Shown one piece after another: positions 33,286 through 43,875 of a DNA stretch of 64,000 nucleotides. The notes beneath the pieces were generated by a model. The model had not been told where the DNA came from. It saw only the letters and a list, made by a program, of their open reading frames with translations, and did no database searches. The stretch spans positions 1,942,501-2,006,500 of the forward strand of contig NC_087073.1 of the NCBI RefSeq assembly GCF_026151205.1, in the 5' to 3' direction. This DNA is from Bolinopsis microptera. Taxonomy: Eukaryota; Ctenophora; Tentaculata; Lobata; Bolinopsidae. How positions within the stretch are numbered: position 1 is the first letter of the stretch; the number at the start of each line of letters is the position of its first letter. The position numbers and the translations under genes were made by a program.

Positions 33286-33819
33286 GAAGAACGAGCGTAG
33301 AGCTTTTTTCCTAAGCTCATCGATTGCTTGTTTGAAGGAACCGTTCAGAGAGAATTGTATTCCAAGGTAGCAGTATTTTCTTACTGGTGCGATGTCCAAG
33401 TTTCCTAGTTTAAAGCCGTAAGCACATTTGAGTATTCGTGAGCTTGTGTTAAATACCATCACACTGGTTTTGTTGATATTCACAGACAACTCCCACTTTA
33501 CGGCATAGTCATGCAAGCAGTTCAGCAGTTTCTGTAAGCTGTCCGCATCCAGCGCTAAGAGGATCAGGTCATCTGCCAAAAGGAGGTGGCTTACTTTAAC
33601 ACCGTTTAGAAGAGGTACATCCAATTCCTCAATTTGTTCCAGCCTGATGGAGAGCTCGTGGATATAAAGTTTGAAGAGCTCAGGGGACATTGGATGCCCT
33701 TGTTCTGTACCAATCGTCACGTCAATGGCTGCGGAGAGCTTTTGAATCAGCTTGACTAGGGTTGAAGAGTTATTGTACATATGGCTGAAGCATTCGAAGA
33801 ATTTGCCTGCTATTCCCAT
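33286..33819 (-). pseudogene. LINE C reverse transcriptase, palm and thumb
   Basis: Motifs are GTEQGHPMSPELFKLYIHEL, HLLLADDLILLALD (the catalytic ADD) and NINKTSVMVF, then the thumb YCYLGIQFS. It is out of frame with the N-terminal half by one step near 33815. It is cut at 33286 by the RTE insertion. Confidence 0.85.
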
Positions 33820-34511
33820 GTGGCCATGTTGCTCAGCTTGAACAGAAGTGCTTCCCTACATACACTATCGAAAGCCTTGCGATAATCAACAAAGCAGGCG
33901 AATAGTCGCTTCTTCTCTTTCTTGGCGTATTTCTCAATGATTGTATTTAGGGTGAGTATGTGGTCATTAAATTGGGCTCCACTCCCGAATCCAAGTTGAT
34001 AGGGTCGGTCAGGACAGGCTCTTTCTCTGAATTCGATAAACCGTTTGAGGATTAGATTCGAAAAGAGTTTACCGAGACAGCTCCCAATTGTTATGGCCCG
34101 ATAGTTATCAGGGTTTTGCCGGTCACCCTTCTTAATATGGAGGGGAGTTGTGATGGAGTTGTTCCAGGGGTAAGTTCCATGCTGGAGGCAGGAGTTGAAG
34201 AGTTTTACCACGACGAGTTGGAGTTTCTCGTTGGAGTTTTTCAACATTTCGTTGGATATCAGATCATCGGACACACTCTTATTGTTTTTGAGTTTTTTAG
34301 TTGCATCTTTGATTCCCTGTAACGTGAAGTCGCGATTCAGTTCATTGACCAGTTCCTTGGTGAGCTGCGAATTGTTGGACAATGGAGTAAAGGTGTCATT
34401 GTCCCTTGAGTGATCGTTCCTACCACACTTCCGGTTGTAGAGATCATTAAAGAATTTGTGGAAGAGGATGAGATCGTAAATGTCGAATGGTTCTTCATCT
34501 TTGTACTGCAT
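33810..34511 (-). pseudogene. LINE C reverse transcriptase, N-terminal half
   Basis: A frame of about 233 codons contains KKLKNNKSVSDDLISNEML, PLHIKKGDRQNPDNYRAI, LGFGSGAQFNDHI and FACFVDYRKAFDS (catalytic motif A). It ends at a frameshift. The upstream frame at 34560-34850 is basic, resembles the endonuclease-RT linker (KKKWFDQSCRHAKREAN) and is a further piece of the same element. Confidence 0.85.
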
Positions 34512-34871
34512 GGTCAGATAGCCGTTTGAGTGCTGCCCAGTTTACATCTCCACATTCGTTTATCTTCTGGTCCTCTCATACAGGAATTTCCCCTTTTTCA
34601 TCCTCTTAATAGCTCGGTATTCCTTTTTTCTGAGGAAGTGCTGGTCACGAAGGAAGTTGCTGTGTGGGTTACTGTTGGCATTTCTGTCGGCTCTGTTGGC
34701 CTCCCTTTTAGCATGTCTACAGCTTTGGTCAAACCACTTTTTCTTACTGGTGCGTTTGCCACTTTTGGTCGTAGTAACAAAATTCGCAAGATTGTGGTAA
34801 GTTGCAACCACGTCTTCATTAAGCTGAGCAGCGTCGTTTGCTGTGTTCACTGGTTGATCAAGAAGGCAGTC

Positions 34872-35045
34872 CTTGTAGCGTATGCGCTACAAGAGCCGCG
34901 CGCTGAGTTAGATTAATGTAATATCTGATTATTTGATTGTAAAATCGCATAAACGCGCCTACTTAACTTGCGCGTTTTAGAGGTTTCGATTACGCCAGGC
35001 TACATGATTATAAACATAATAGCCTGGGGTCCCCAGGTAGCGAAG
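34872..35045. repeat. ~170-bp dispersed repeat, copy 1
   Basis: This runs from GTAGCGTATGCGCTACA through TGATTGTAAAATCGCATAAA to AATAGCCTGGGGTCCCCAGG and recurs at 36838-37005. The ends carry small palindromes (GTAGCGTATGCGCTAC; CCTGGGGTCCCCAGG). A probable MITE. Confidence 0.8.
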
Positions 35046-35977
35046 GGTATAGTTAATAGTAGGTCCGGACTTCGAAAATCGAAAAAATATATTCGGCTTA
35101 TAATCTAGCATGAATCGTAAACAAAAATAGTTTCCAGAAAAAACTTTGAAAAGCTAAAGATTTGACTTAAAAATGTTGTTCCGAGTCATCCTCGATACGT
35201 AACTCTGAAGACAGAGCTCCCGCTTCCAAACTCGCACTGCAAAGTAGTTAAGGGGAGGCCTGCCTTTAAGGATCGCATTACAAAACGGAACCCTCCAGTC
35301 CAAAATCGTATATTGAAGGGTAAGTCCGGATAGAAGACATGAACATTTTTAAATCTCGGACATATTTTTACAGGATTGTTTTCAGTTTGAAAAGACAAAA
35401 CGTTAAGTACCAAAATTATGATACTTAATAAACAAATTATTTTACAATTTTTACAAAATTTATACAAGGGGGACCCTTGTTTTGTGTTTGAGCTGGAAAA
35501 TTGTTGAAGGTCGAAATATTGCTCTATCCAGAGCCCTTGCGCTTGCAGTAGCGCGCGCCCGCCTCACGGCGGTAAAAAGGGCTCTAGCCATGAACCCACC
35601 CAACGATTTCGGCACCACTGTACAGTGGTGCCAAAATTACCCGCAATTTTGTCCTCATATCATGTTTCTTGACTTGTGAAACAAGCGCGCCCGCAGTGGC
35701 GCGAAAGCACATGGTTAGGTGAAGTCGAAATACGATAAAGGGAAAAAATTGTCTTTTTGGTGTTCGAAATGATATTTAGATTCTAAATGAATATTGTAAT
35801 TAATATGTTTAAGGTCGAAATTTTGTTGTAGGTTTACAACCTACCAGGACGCGCGCCGAGTTGGACTCGTCGACGGTTCCAATATATGGAACAAATATTT
35901 TACGAGTACCACCCGTTAAAAATTTTGTAAAAAATTGGGTTTTTTTAAATTTAAAGTTTGAAGGTTGTCTATCATCT
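35046..35977. other. Gene-free, GC-palindrome-rich stretch
   Basis: It includes a perfect 22-bp palindrome at 35611-35632 (half-site GGCACCACTGT) and GCGCGC islands. Open frames of 65-93 codons have no support. Confidence 0.45.
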
Positions 35978-36372
35978 TTGTATCACGTTGTGACACCCAC
36001 GGTCGTTTCACACCCTTTATCGTCCTGACGATATAGGGGGAGCCGCGCACTTCGTGCGCGGCGCACAGGAGGGGCTAAGTGCAAAGAAACTGCTGCTCAC
36101 TGCTGCTCACTGCTGCTCACTGCTGCTCACTGCTGCTCACTGCTGCTCACTGCTGCTCACTGCTGCTCACTGCTGCTCACTGCTACTAACTGCTGCTCAC
36201 TGCTGCTATGGGCGCGCGCGCGACAGCAGCAGTGAGTAGCAGTGAGCAGCAGTGAGCAGCAGTGAGCAGCAGTTAGTAGCAGTGAGCAGCAGTGAGCAGC
36301 AGTGAGCAGCAGTGAGCAGCAGTTTCTTTGCACTTAGCCCCTCCTGTGGGCGGGTCATACAACGTATGACAA
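35978..36372. mobile_element. GC-hairpin MITE, copy 2, split by a nested foldback element
   Basis: The termini TTGTATCACGTTG and CAACGTATGACAA match copy 1 (13913-14016). The flanks are TATCATCT at 35970-35977 and 36373-36380, again 8 bp. Without the nested 285-bp insert and its duplicated GGCG, the copy would be about the same length as copy 1. Confidence 0.9.
36064..36348. mobile_element. 285-bp foldback element with 10-bp ACTGCTGCTC arrays, 4-bp target duplication
   Basis: The termini CACAGGAGGGGCTAAGTGCA and TGCACTTAGCCCCTCCTGTG are perfect inverted repeats. Each arm is an array of the 10-bp unit, and the arms meet at a GCGCGCGCGC centre (36211-36220). The flanks are GGCG at 36060-36063 and 36349-36352. 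The empty site with one GGCG is at about 13991-13996 in MITE copy 1. It encodes nothing; the apparent LTAAHC reading is repeat translation. Confidence 0.92.
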
Positions 36373-36396
36373 TATCATCTATGGTATAAAATGGCA

Positions 36397-36495
36397 AATA
36401 ATATTGACCATTGTTAATGGTCTGGCCCGGCGTGCGCTACTCCGTAACACTTTCGAGAAGAAAGCGGCGCGCGCTTCGAAGAAATTTAGACGAGT
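36397..36495. repeat. Inverted relative of the 107-bp MITE at 13589
   Basis: TTGACCATTGTTAATGGTCT ... GAAGAAATTTAGACGAGTAA ... GTCAA is the reverse complement of the 13589-13695 element with small changes. No clear target duplication is seen. Confidence 0.7.
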
Positions 36496-36496
36496 A

Positions 36497-36590
36497 ACAT
36501 CCGTCAACATAAAATGGAAACTTTTTTATGGAGAAAATGGAAAAACCCTCGAGTAATTCCCCATTTATGCCATTTTATGCCATTGCATTG
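36497..36590. mobile_element. Short inverted-repeat element (GGCATAAAATGG family), copy 2
   Basis: ACATAAAATGGAAACTTTTTTATGG ... CCATTTATGCCATTTTATGCC resembles 30180-30292. Confidence 0.6.
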
Positions 36591-36837
36591 GCCCCCGGAC
36601 CAAGCCACGATATCATGTGTAGAATTACTGGGCGGCGTTGAGCCTGTCATTCCGCCGAATCTTTATTCTGGCTGAGCGAATTTCAATCTCCATCGCCCTG
36701 AAAAAAAGTGCAAATGCTCATTGGATGTTAGAGCGCACGTGACTCGTATAGTATTCACGTGATCGTTCAGAACCAATTACAGCCGCGCAAAAGATCACGT
36801 GCACGCCAACTTACCAACTACCATGCAATAAGGAAGA

Positions 36838-37005
36838 AGTGACGTATGCGCTACAAAATGCAAAAGCCGTGCGCTGAGTTAGATTGTAAGATCTGACTAT
36901 TTGATTGTAAAATCGCATAAACGCGCCTATTTGTGCGTTTTAAAGGGTTCAACCACGTTAGGCTATGTTTATAAACATAATAGCCTGGGGTCCCCAGGTA
37001 AGTGT
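36838..37005. repeat. ~170-bp dispersed repeat, copy 2
   Basis: Second copy of 34872-35045, in the same orientation. Confidence 0.8.
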
Positions 37006-37032
37006 AGAAACGTAATATTCATATATCTATAC

Positions 37033-37396
37033 GGCCAGGTAGCGCAGTTGGTTAGAACGCCTGTCTTACAATCGTTAGGTTGCGAGTTCGAAACCCACTG
37101 ACTGCCTGGTCGTGGGGTGAGCGTCGTCGACGTTCAGCTAAGGATCATGAGTGGTCTATGCAGCCCCCCGGTCTACTCAGCCGAATACTCGAGAAATCGG
37201 GTGTGAGGGTTAAATGAGGAGCTGCACATTGCAGCAAAGTCTCGGACGAAGAAAGTATGGTACACACTACCTTAACCGTCACTGGCCAAAAAGATCCTTC
37301 GGCTTCCTGTAATTGGCTGGTTGCACTTGTGTAACATTGTGGCTGTTGGAATACACCGAAGTAAAATAAGTGTCTAGATAAAAATAAAAAAAATAA
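37033..37396 (+). mobile_element. tRNA-derived SINE, copy 1 (full-length head)
   Basis: The head is tRNA-like: GGCCAGG and CCTGGTC can pair as an acceptor stem, and the internal polymerase III promoter is TAGCGCAGTTGG (A box) with GCGAGTTCGAAACC (B box). A unique body follows from about 37113, shared with copies at 29627 and 39846, and an A-rich tail ends near 37396. The presence of three copies with the same body distinguishes it from a tRNA gene. Confidence 0.9.
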
Positions 37397-37443
37397 TCTA
37401 CAGGAAATAGCAGGAACAAGCAAAAAAGTTGCCGGCAAGAAAA

Positions 37444-37930
37444 CACAGGAGGGGCTAAGTGCAAAGAAACTGCTGCTCACTGCTGCTAACTGCTGCTCAC
37501 TGCTGCTCACTGCTACTTACTGCTGCTCACTGCTGCTCACTGCTGCTCACTGCTAGCTGCTCACTGCACTACTAGCTAACTGCTGCTAACTGCTGCTGTC
37601 GCGCGCGCCCATAGCAGCAGTGAGCAGCAGTGAGCAGCAGTTAGTAGCAGTGAGCAGCAGTGAGCAGCAGTTAGTAGCAGTGAGTAGCAGTTGCGCGCGG
37701 CGTGCGTTGCCCAATAAAGACACGCATATAACTGCTGCTCACTGCTGCTCACTGCTGCTCACTGCTACTAACTGCTGCTCACTGCTGCTGTCAGTGAGCA
37801 GCAGTGAGCAGCAGTGAGCAGCAGTGAGCAGCAGTGAGCAGCAGTTAGTAGCAGTGAGCAGCAGTGAGCAGCAGTGAGCAGCAGTGAGCAGCAGTGAGCA
37901 GCAGTTTCTTTGCACTTAGCCCCGCCTGTG
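37444..37930. mobile_element. 487-bp foldback element, same family as 36064, 4-bp target duplication
   Basis: The termini are CACAGGAGGGGCTAAGTGCA and TGCACTTAGCCCCGCCTGTG. The flanks are AAAA at 37440-37443 and 37931-37934. It contains several blocks of the 10-bp unit in both orientations around a GCGCGCGCCC centre (37601-37610) and a non-repeat spacer (37693-37730), so it has been rearranged internally. Confidence 0.88.
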
Positions 37931-37934
37931 AAAA

Positions 37935-38485
37935 GTAGCCATACATTTTTGTATGGACATCGGTCTCCATCACGATACAAAATTAGGATTGTAGAATTTA
38001 TTGCATAACTTTTAGTAGCGGTGTGGTGCATTAATAAAGTGACAGCCTACTGATTTAGAGTTGTTTTTAAGTAAGCATTATGGCCGGTATATTTTTGGAT
38101 TTAAAGGCTACCATAATATGCCAAATATAAAATTGGTTCTTTTAATCATTTGTTTATTATTTAGACACGGAATATCTTCCATAATATTATAGTATTAACT
38201 TTGCTATAATATTAAAACTGTTTAGTTGAGTTAAGGTAACTTAGATTGCTAAAAAGGCAATACTCTTACAGCAACGTTGCCAATTGGATTCTAACCAAAA
38301 TAAGTTTCCTTTGTCTGAGATCAATATAATTATGTATCAGAGGTTGCTGTAACTGCAGAGCAAGCGCCCGGTACAAGCTAGGTACAAGAACTAAAATGAA
38401 AGAAAATTTCAAAGTAAAGTAAAATTTATGATATCACATCATCACACATGTCTCCAAATATCATCACACTGAGCTATGTGAAAAA
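37935..38485. other. Gene-free stretch
   Basis: Nothing recognised. Confidence 0.35.
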
Positions 38486-38491
38486 AGAAGA

Positions 38492-38999
38492 CTATTCCGG
38501 AGAGTCGTACACAATAATAATGGTGAATTTGCAGTCGTCTTGCGGAAAAATTGTCACGGCTTGGAAGTCAAGGCAACCTGTTTTTAACCTTTCCACTTTT
38601 CCTGAGAGTGAGCAGTGAATTCCGATACAGATTCCTCCTGAGCGAGAGTCCTTTCTTGTGCTATTGAAGGATTCATATAATAGTTTGGTAGGAAAAATTC
38701 TCGCTTCGTTTCCTGGTGAAAAAATATTGAACTCTGCAGCAACACATTTTGGTCCCTCCTTACTTGTCATAGAGTCGTGGAAATGCGGCTGCCGTACTTT
38801 AGCCTTGAATCTGTTCTCAAGTTCGAAATGAAGGTTGATATAATAGACAATCATTGACGATTTGGATCGTCTCGTTAAGGTATGGGTAGCCAGGGAAAGG
38901 GACCCAGGTCAATATCATTAAAAATATGTCGTATATAATTATATCTGGGTGAAATATTTCATGGTTTTTATCACCCAATGGGATATTTTTGGGCCCCAC
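38492..38999 (-). pseudogene. Probable LINE endonuclease fragment
   Basis: Two overlapping minus-strand frames out of register (38999-38817 and 38854-38492) read HPDIIIYDIF followed by STRKDSRSGGICIGIHCSL and FTIIIVYDSPE. The pattern Gly-Gly-hydrophobic, then beta strand, then VYxSP resembles the central part of an APE-type LINE endonuclease. The match is weak, and catalytic Glu/Asp/His motifs are not visible. It may be another decayed sequence. Confidence 0.35.
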
Positions 39000-39249
39000 A
39001 ATGATCCAAAGTGACAGAGCCCGATCCAGGGGGGCAAAGCCTGCTACAGGCGAGTCCTAGTAAAATTTGTTGAAAAATTCTTAACTATTTTGATATAATT
39101 CTTCAAACACAAGGATATTTTTTATATGATATCCCCGTCAGATATGTCAAATATTCGTTCATCTGATCAAATATGCGGGAGCGTTTTTCATGTCATGTTT
39201 TGCCTGTTTTGACAGGTAAAAATATTCGCAAACTTTCTAAGATATTTGT

Positions 39250-39335
39250 AAATCATGACAAAATGTCATGATTTCGGATGTCATGATTCCGGATGTCATG
39301 ATTTCGGATGTAATGATTTCGGATGTCATGAAAAT
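39250..39335. repeat. Short tandem repeat GATTTCGGATGTCAT
   Basis: About four to five copies of a 15-17-bp unit with single-base changes. Confidence 0.8.
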
Positions 39336-39845
39336 ATCAAAATATTGCGCAAAATTTTTGAAATGAAATGAGGTATTTATATCCCGCTCATATGATTAAC
39401 CAACAACACAAGGAAGGTGGTTAACCATGTCAGAGCGGCTGACTGTGAGTGATGTGAGCAAATGTGTAAAAATGAACAAGAGTATAATTTTAAGAAATTT
39501 TTTCGAAAACAATTTAAAAAAAAAGCAATAGCGAACAGAACGCACACTCCTTTGCATTTACCCCGTCAACCTATATCTAATCCATTCAAAGAGTGACAAC
39601 CATTCTACACATTGAATTAGGATTCCTTTGTTTACTCTGTAATAAATGGCATAAAATTGAAATTTTTGTTTAACTAAAATTTTAGTTTAACTGTCTCACA
39701 TATCTCTATTTCTTCTTAACTTATTGCTTCATGGCGGTGGCAAAACAGTTACCTCCTCCTTTTCTTCCTCAACCTCTGAGTACATATTGTAGATCTTTGA
39801 TCTACCATCTTTGATCTCGCTTTATAGTAAGATAGTAAGATTTGG

Positions 39846-40095
39846 ACATTCCAACAGCCATATTTGTAACGTGTAACCAGCCAATTCAATTATACATTAG
39901 GCCAGCGACAATTAAGGTAGTGCATACCATGCTTTCTTCGCCCGAGGCTTCGTTGCAATGCGCAGCTCCTCAAATAAACCTCACACCTGATTTCTCTAGC
40001 ATTCGGCTGAGTGGACCGGGGGGCTGCATAGACCACTCAGGATCCTTAGCTGAGCATCAACAACGGCTCAGCAGAGAATCAAACCTGGTACCTTG
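39846..40095 (-). mobile_element. tRNA-derived SINE, copy 3 (diverged)
   Basis: This is the reverse complement of the SINE body (phrases CCGAATGCT, CAGCCCCCCGG, CTAAGGATCCTGAGTGG). The tRNA head is reduced to a degenerate B box (GTTTGATTC), and the A box is missing. Confidence 0.75.
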
Positions 40096-40407
40096 AGAAA
40101 TGCTTGAGAAATTTCGACGAGCAGATAGATTTACCGACTTTAATTAAATTAAAATTTTATCATAATATAGTATTACCATCAATTCTGAATGCCAAATTTT
40201 TGATTTTTTTACTAGAATCACTGTAAGAAGAGAAACCAAAATAGATAGTTATTAAACAAAAAACATCTATTAGTACATAATTTTTTTGTAAATCTAAACT
40301 TAATTATAGTTGAATATTCCCTAATACAATGATTTGAAAAGTCCATGACGCAAGCATTTTTTTCATGACAATCACTTCATAATCAATGTCGAATCACTGT
40401 TTCAGAA

Positions 40408-41724
40408 TTAAAAGTCCCACTGTCTACGCAGTCTCCCCAAAAACATCTTCAAATCAAGTCCTCCAAACTCAATTTCCAATCCATTATCGGCGGTAGGGAT
40501 CTCTTCTTCGGTAGGCTCTTCACTGGTGAAAGGTGGAGGAGATGTATCAAACCAATCAGATGTAACTTCAGTGATGGGCTTTGTGGGATGCTCCGTGGTA
40601 TAGTAACTGGACGAGAAATCAGTTGTAGCGTCACCATTCTCCTCACAGTATAGATACAAGTCGTTGTAGTGCTGTCCATTCTTTTCAGTTTCATATGTAC
40701 AGTGGGATATATCTGTTGCATTATCTGGACATGTTACTCCCTTTATCAAAGTGTTGATCCCACCTCCAATCTGATAGAGTTCTTCGGGGAAATGTAAGTA
40801 TTCAACATTTGTCGTCATGTGTTGCATTTTCTTGTATCCACGACTCTCACATATCAAATCAGCCACCTTGGAGTTGGTTCCAGAGTGGCCCACTGTTCCT
40901 ATATCTACTAGTTCCCCCGTCTCTTTTTTGATTAGAGCTGCAATTACCAAGCCCTCTGGTCCATTATGTATTTTGTTGATATCTTTCTCTTGACGAATCA
41001 TGTAGAAGACAAGCCTCAACTCTCCTTCCCTCGTCCTAAAGTAAACCAATCTCCAATTACTTCTTATTCCAGCATCGTTTCCAGCAATGACTTGAGCTGT
41101 GACTTAAGAATCAGTGGGTAGGTCCAAAATCGTGTAATAGTTATAAGAAGTTTTAATCTCTGTCCAGATTCTAGACCCACCTATGTCATATACCCATGCG
41201 ACTTTGTAGAAAGTGGCTCCCGCGACAGTACCCCAAGTCAGGGTGGCGTTGGTGAATCCTGGGAGAGCATTCAAATTGTTAACCATAGCGGTGGGGGGTT
41301 CAAGGATATCGAGAGTGATTTGATTAGAATTTCCTTTACGAGATACCATACAAGCAAAAATTCTTGCATCTATTGCCGTGACGTTCTTAATGACGAGGGA
41401 AGCAAGTCCAATATCGTCATCACTGCTGAAATAAACTCTTTGTTCTGGATCTTCCAGGCTCACAATCTCTCCGCACATTGGATCAAAATAAAGGGATTCC
41501 CAAGTTTCTCCGACTACCATGTCGCCATACGCACGATTTCCAGCTTCCCATGAGCATGAAATGGTCACTGCCTGCTTCCAAATAATGGGTCCACCATCCA
41601 TTGATGGGACAACAGAAAGTTGAATTTCACCAGTGTTACCCAACTTTTCGTTGTCATCACTTATAACTATTACATTGCATAGTGTTTGCAATACCGCTAC
41701 AGTGATGCAAAGTCTTCGTAGCAT
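40408..41724 (-). CDS. Secreted Ig - FN3 - SRCR-like protein with one in-frame stop codon
   Basis: The ATG at 41724 starts a signal peptide (MLRRLCITVAVLQTLC). An Ig-like domain covers about residues 30-140 with C57 and C125 (ISCSW ... ARIFACMV). An FN3-like domain follows from about 143 (ATLTWGTVAGATFYKVAW). A TAA at codon 207 (41104-41106) falls inside the FN3 domain, but the same frame continues without another stop to 40408. It reads the rest of FN3 (VTAQVIAGNDAGI), then an SRCR-like domain (DIGTVGHSGTNSKVADLICESRGY ... GVTCPDNATDISHCTYE ... LYLYC) and a Thr/Ser/Pro-rich acidic tail. No intron is seen in 1.3 kb. It could be a young pseudogene or retrocopy, an allele, an assembly error or a readthrough site. 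The role is probably extracellular adhesion or recognition. Confidence 0.7.
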
Positions 41725-42199
41725 ATCAGCTGCTAAAACAGTGAAATATTACTAAGTGTGCAGTGATTGGTATCACGTATCTTTAAAAGTAAGATTTAAT
41801 ATACTTTAAAGCCAATGACTACTGACTAGCAAGAGAACTTTGTCTATTTTATAAATATCCTATAATCCTACGGCTACAGTGAAGATACGTAATTAAGGCT
41901 TACGTTCAAATACTTATAAGATGTATAGATGTTCTTGTTACTGAGTAACTCTTGAACTTTGTATTTGTACAAAGTTTATAAAAGATTGTCAACATTGATC
42001 TTAAATTTACTTGGGCAATAAACGAGAGCACGAAGAGACATTACAAATTTAAAACCAAACTTCATAACATCAGCACAGATAATAACTGCACTTTCAGAGC
42101 TTTGAATTTATAATAAACAAGAGACTCACCCAATCGTTAGTTGTGAGGTGTTGTAGTCTGGAAAATTTTCATTGGAGCTTTGGAAGCAGCTGCTGTGGG

Positions 42200-42650
42200 A
42201 AAGTGGGCACAACAGTATGACCAACACGTGCTTTAACTTTGGGCAATGCTTCATCGACTCTTGTGCTTTTATTCTACATGATCTAATGGAAGATTTATTA
42301 TTTTTAAATAGATGGTGAGGTGCTCCGTTTTCAATTGATAGTTCGAGATGTTTATTGGTTGAGTGATTGTTTTGTTCCTGGCACGTGTTTTTTCAAAGAA
42401 ATTTGAAGGTCCTCTCCATCTCTGTTTTGTCTCCAGCTGTTAGCGCTTTTTTTGAGCTGCTCAACGGTTGTCCACAGCAATGCCCTTTTCAACCATCTGC
42501 TGTATAATTTAGAGGTTTTTAAGTGAAATAGAAATAGAATTAGAATGGAACTAGAAAACACGTGAGTGCTGTGGTCTTATAGTCTTGGTGCAGGGTAAAC
42601 GCCAAACGGACCTTATAATCACATTGTGGTGCTTCATAATGACTGAATTC
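42200..42650. repeat. ~420-bp duplicated segment, copy 1
   Basis: From AACAGTATGACCAACACGTG through GTTCGAGATGTTTATTGGTT to ACGGACCTTATAA; repeated in direct orientation at 43386-43805 with about 10% differences by eye. Confidence 0.8.
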
Positions 42651-42884
42651 TCCTTGAGAAAGAATTGAAAATGTGTTTAAAATTAAGTGATACGGATAAT
42701 GAGATGTGGTGAGAAGCAATAGTTATACTAAACTTAGATTAATGTAGGAGAGGACTGAAGGTGGACTATGTTGACCGTCGAACGGAAAACGAGAAAAACT
42801 ACTTAAATAATATGATATATTTCAAACAATAAAAGTGGAGGAGATATGCTACATAGTGCATAATTAGATGTCCCACAGTTTGAT

Positions 42885-42975
42885 CAAAATATTGGGTATA
42901 TCCATCAAATGAGAGCTTCTAGAAGATGAAATTGTTCCCGTGACAGATTCGTTAACATAGTTTTTGAAAGTGCCC
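42885..42975 (-). repeat. Inverted copy of the 2261-2351 repeat
   Basis: The reverse complement reads GGGCACTTTCAAAAACTATG and onward like 2261-2351, with GATGGATATA in place of GGTGGATATA. Confidence 0.85.
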
Positions 42976-42977
42976 TA

Positions 42978-43050
42978 CATAATTAGTACATGATTAGTAC
43001 ATAATTAGTACATAATTAGTACATAATTAGTACATAATTAGTACATAATA
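42978..43050. repeat. 11-bp tandem repeat ATTAGTACATA, first array
   Basis: About six units. The same unit forms a second array at 47413-47475, inside the first intron of the TBC gene. Confidence 0.9.
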
Positions 43051-43158
43051 AGTTAAGTCTCCTCGAGGTATCTGGTGATTAAGAGAGATCACGTGTTCAG
43101 AGAGTAGTAGAGACGTGGTACCAAGCTACTTTCTAAGTCAAATAAGATTTTAAGTACT

Positions 43159-43356
43159 TTGGGTGACAGTGCAGCTACAGCAAGTGAAGTAAGATCGACC
43201 ACCGTGGTATCCAGATGTAACACCATACCTGACATTTACCATGATCTGGATTTTAACTTATCATTTGAGGAGCTTCTAGAGAGTATATCTGTTTCAGAGG
43301 ATGTTACAAGTATGATGATGGCAATATATAAGCTGTGTGGACATCTCGGGCAGTAA
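43159..43356 (+). other. Possible exon or coding remnant
   Basis: This frame has coding-like composition (FNLSFEELLESISVSEDVTSMMMAIYKLC) but no ATG start and no obvious splice donor at its end. It might be an upstream exon of the gene at 44121 or an eroded copy of something else. I could not decide. Confidence 0.25.
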
Positions 43357-43385
43357 TGAGCATGAGCTAGAGTCCTCTGATTTTT

Positions 43386-43805
43386 ACAACAGTATGACCA
43401 ACACGTGCTGTGACTTAGGAAATGCTTCATAGACTCTTGTGCTTTTATCGTACATGATCTAATGGAAGATTTATTATTTTTAACTAGTTGGTGAGGTGCT
43501 CCGTTTTCAATTAATAGTTCGAGATGTTTATTGGTTGAGTGATTGTTTTGTTCCCACGTGTTTTTTTCAAAGAAATTTGATGGTCCTCTCCCTCTCTCTT
43601 TTGTCTCCATGTGTTCGCGCTTTTGTTGAGCTGCTCAACGGTTGTCCACAGCAATGCCCTTTTCAACCATCTGCTGTATTATAATAGAGGCGTTGTAAGT
43701 GAAATAGAATGGAAATAGAAAATGGTTCAACATACAAGTGATGAGGTCGAATAGTCTTGGTGTACGGTAAACGGACTTTATAACCACAGTGTGGTGCTTC
43801 ATAAA
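43386..43805. repeat. ~420-bp duplicated segment, copy 2
   Basis: Second copy of 42200-42650. Confidence 0.8.
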
Positions 43806-43832
43806 GAAGTTATAATATGTAATATCTATATT

Positions 43833-43875
43833 ATATAATATATAATATATAATATATTATATATAATATATAACG
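43833..43875. repeat. Low-complexity TA palindrome
   Basis: Alternating TATATAATATATAAT sequence, self-complementary; a simple-sequence tract. Confidence 0.7.

Larger units (their letters stand above)
31388..34870 (-). mobile_element. LINE C: degraded non-LTR retrotransposon interrupted by an RTE-type LINE
   Basis: Minus-strand pieces in order: a basic linker frame (34850-34560), the RT N-terminal half (34511-33810), a frameshift near 33815, the RT palm (33819 to about 33286), the nested insertion (32380-33274), then the C-terminal zinc-knuckle region (32358-31388). The clade is unresolved from motifs alone. The endonuclease part is not present in the window. Confidence 0.85.

Noticed and set aside
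37033-37112. Functional tRNA gene
   Set aside because: The same head is followed by a shared non-tRNA body in other copies, and the anticodon arm pairs badly, so it is a SINE head.
36054-38031. Frames reading LLLTAAHCC, matching the trypsin His motif
   Set aside because: They are translations of the 10-bp ACTGCTGCTC repeat inside the foldback elements, with no other protease motif.
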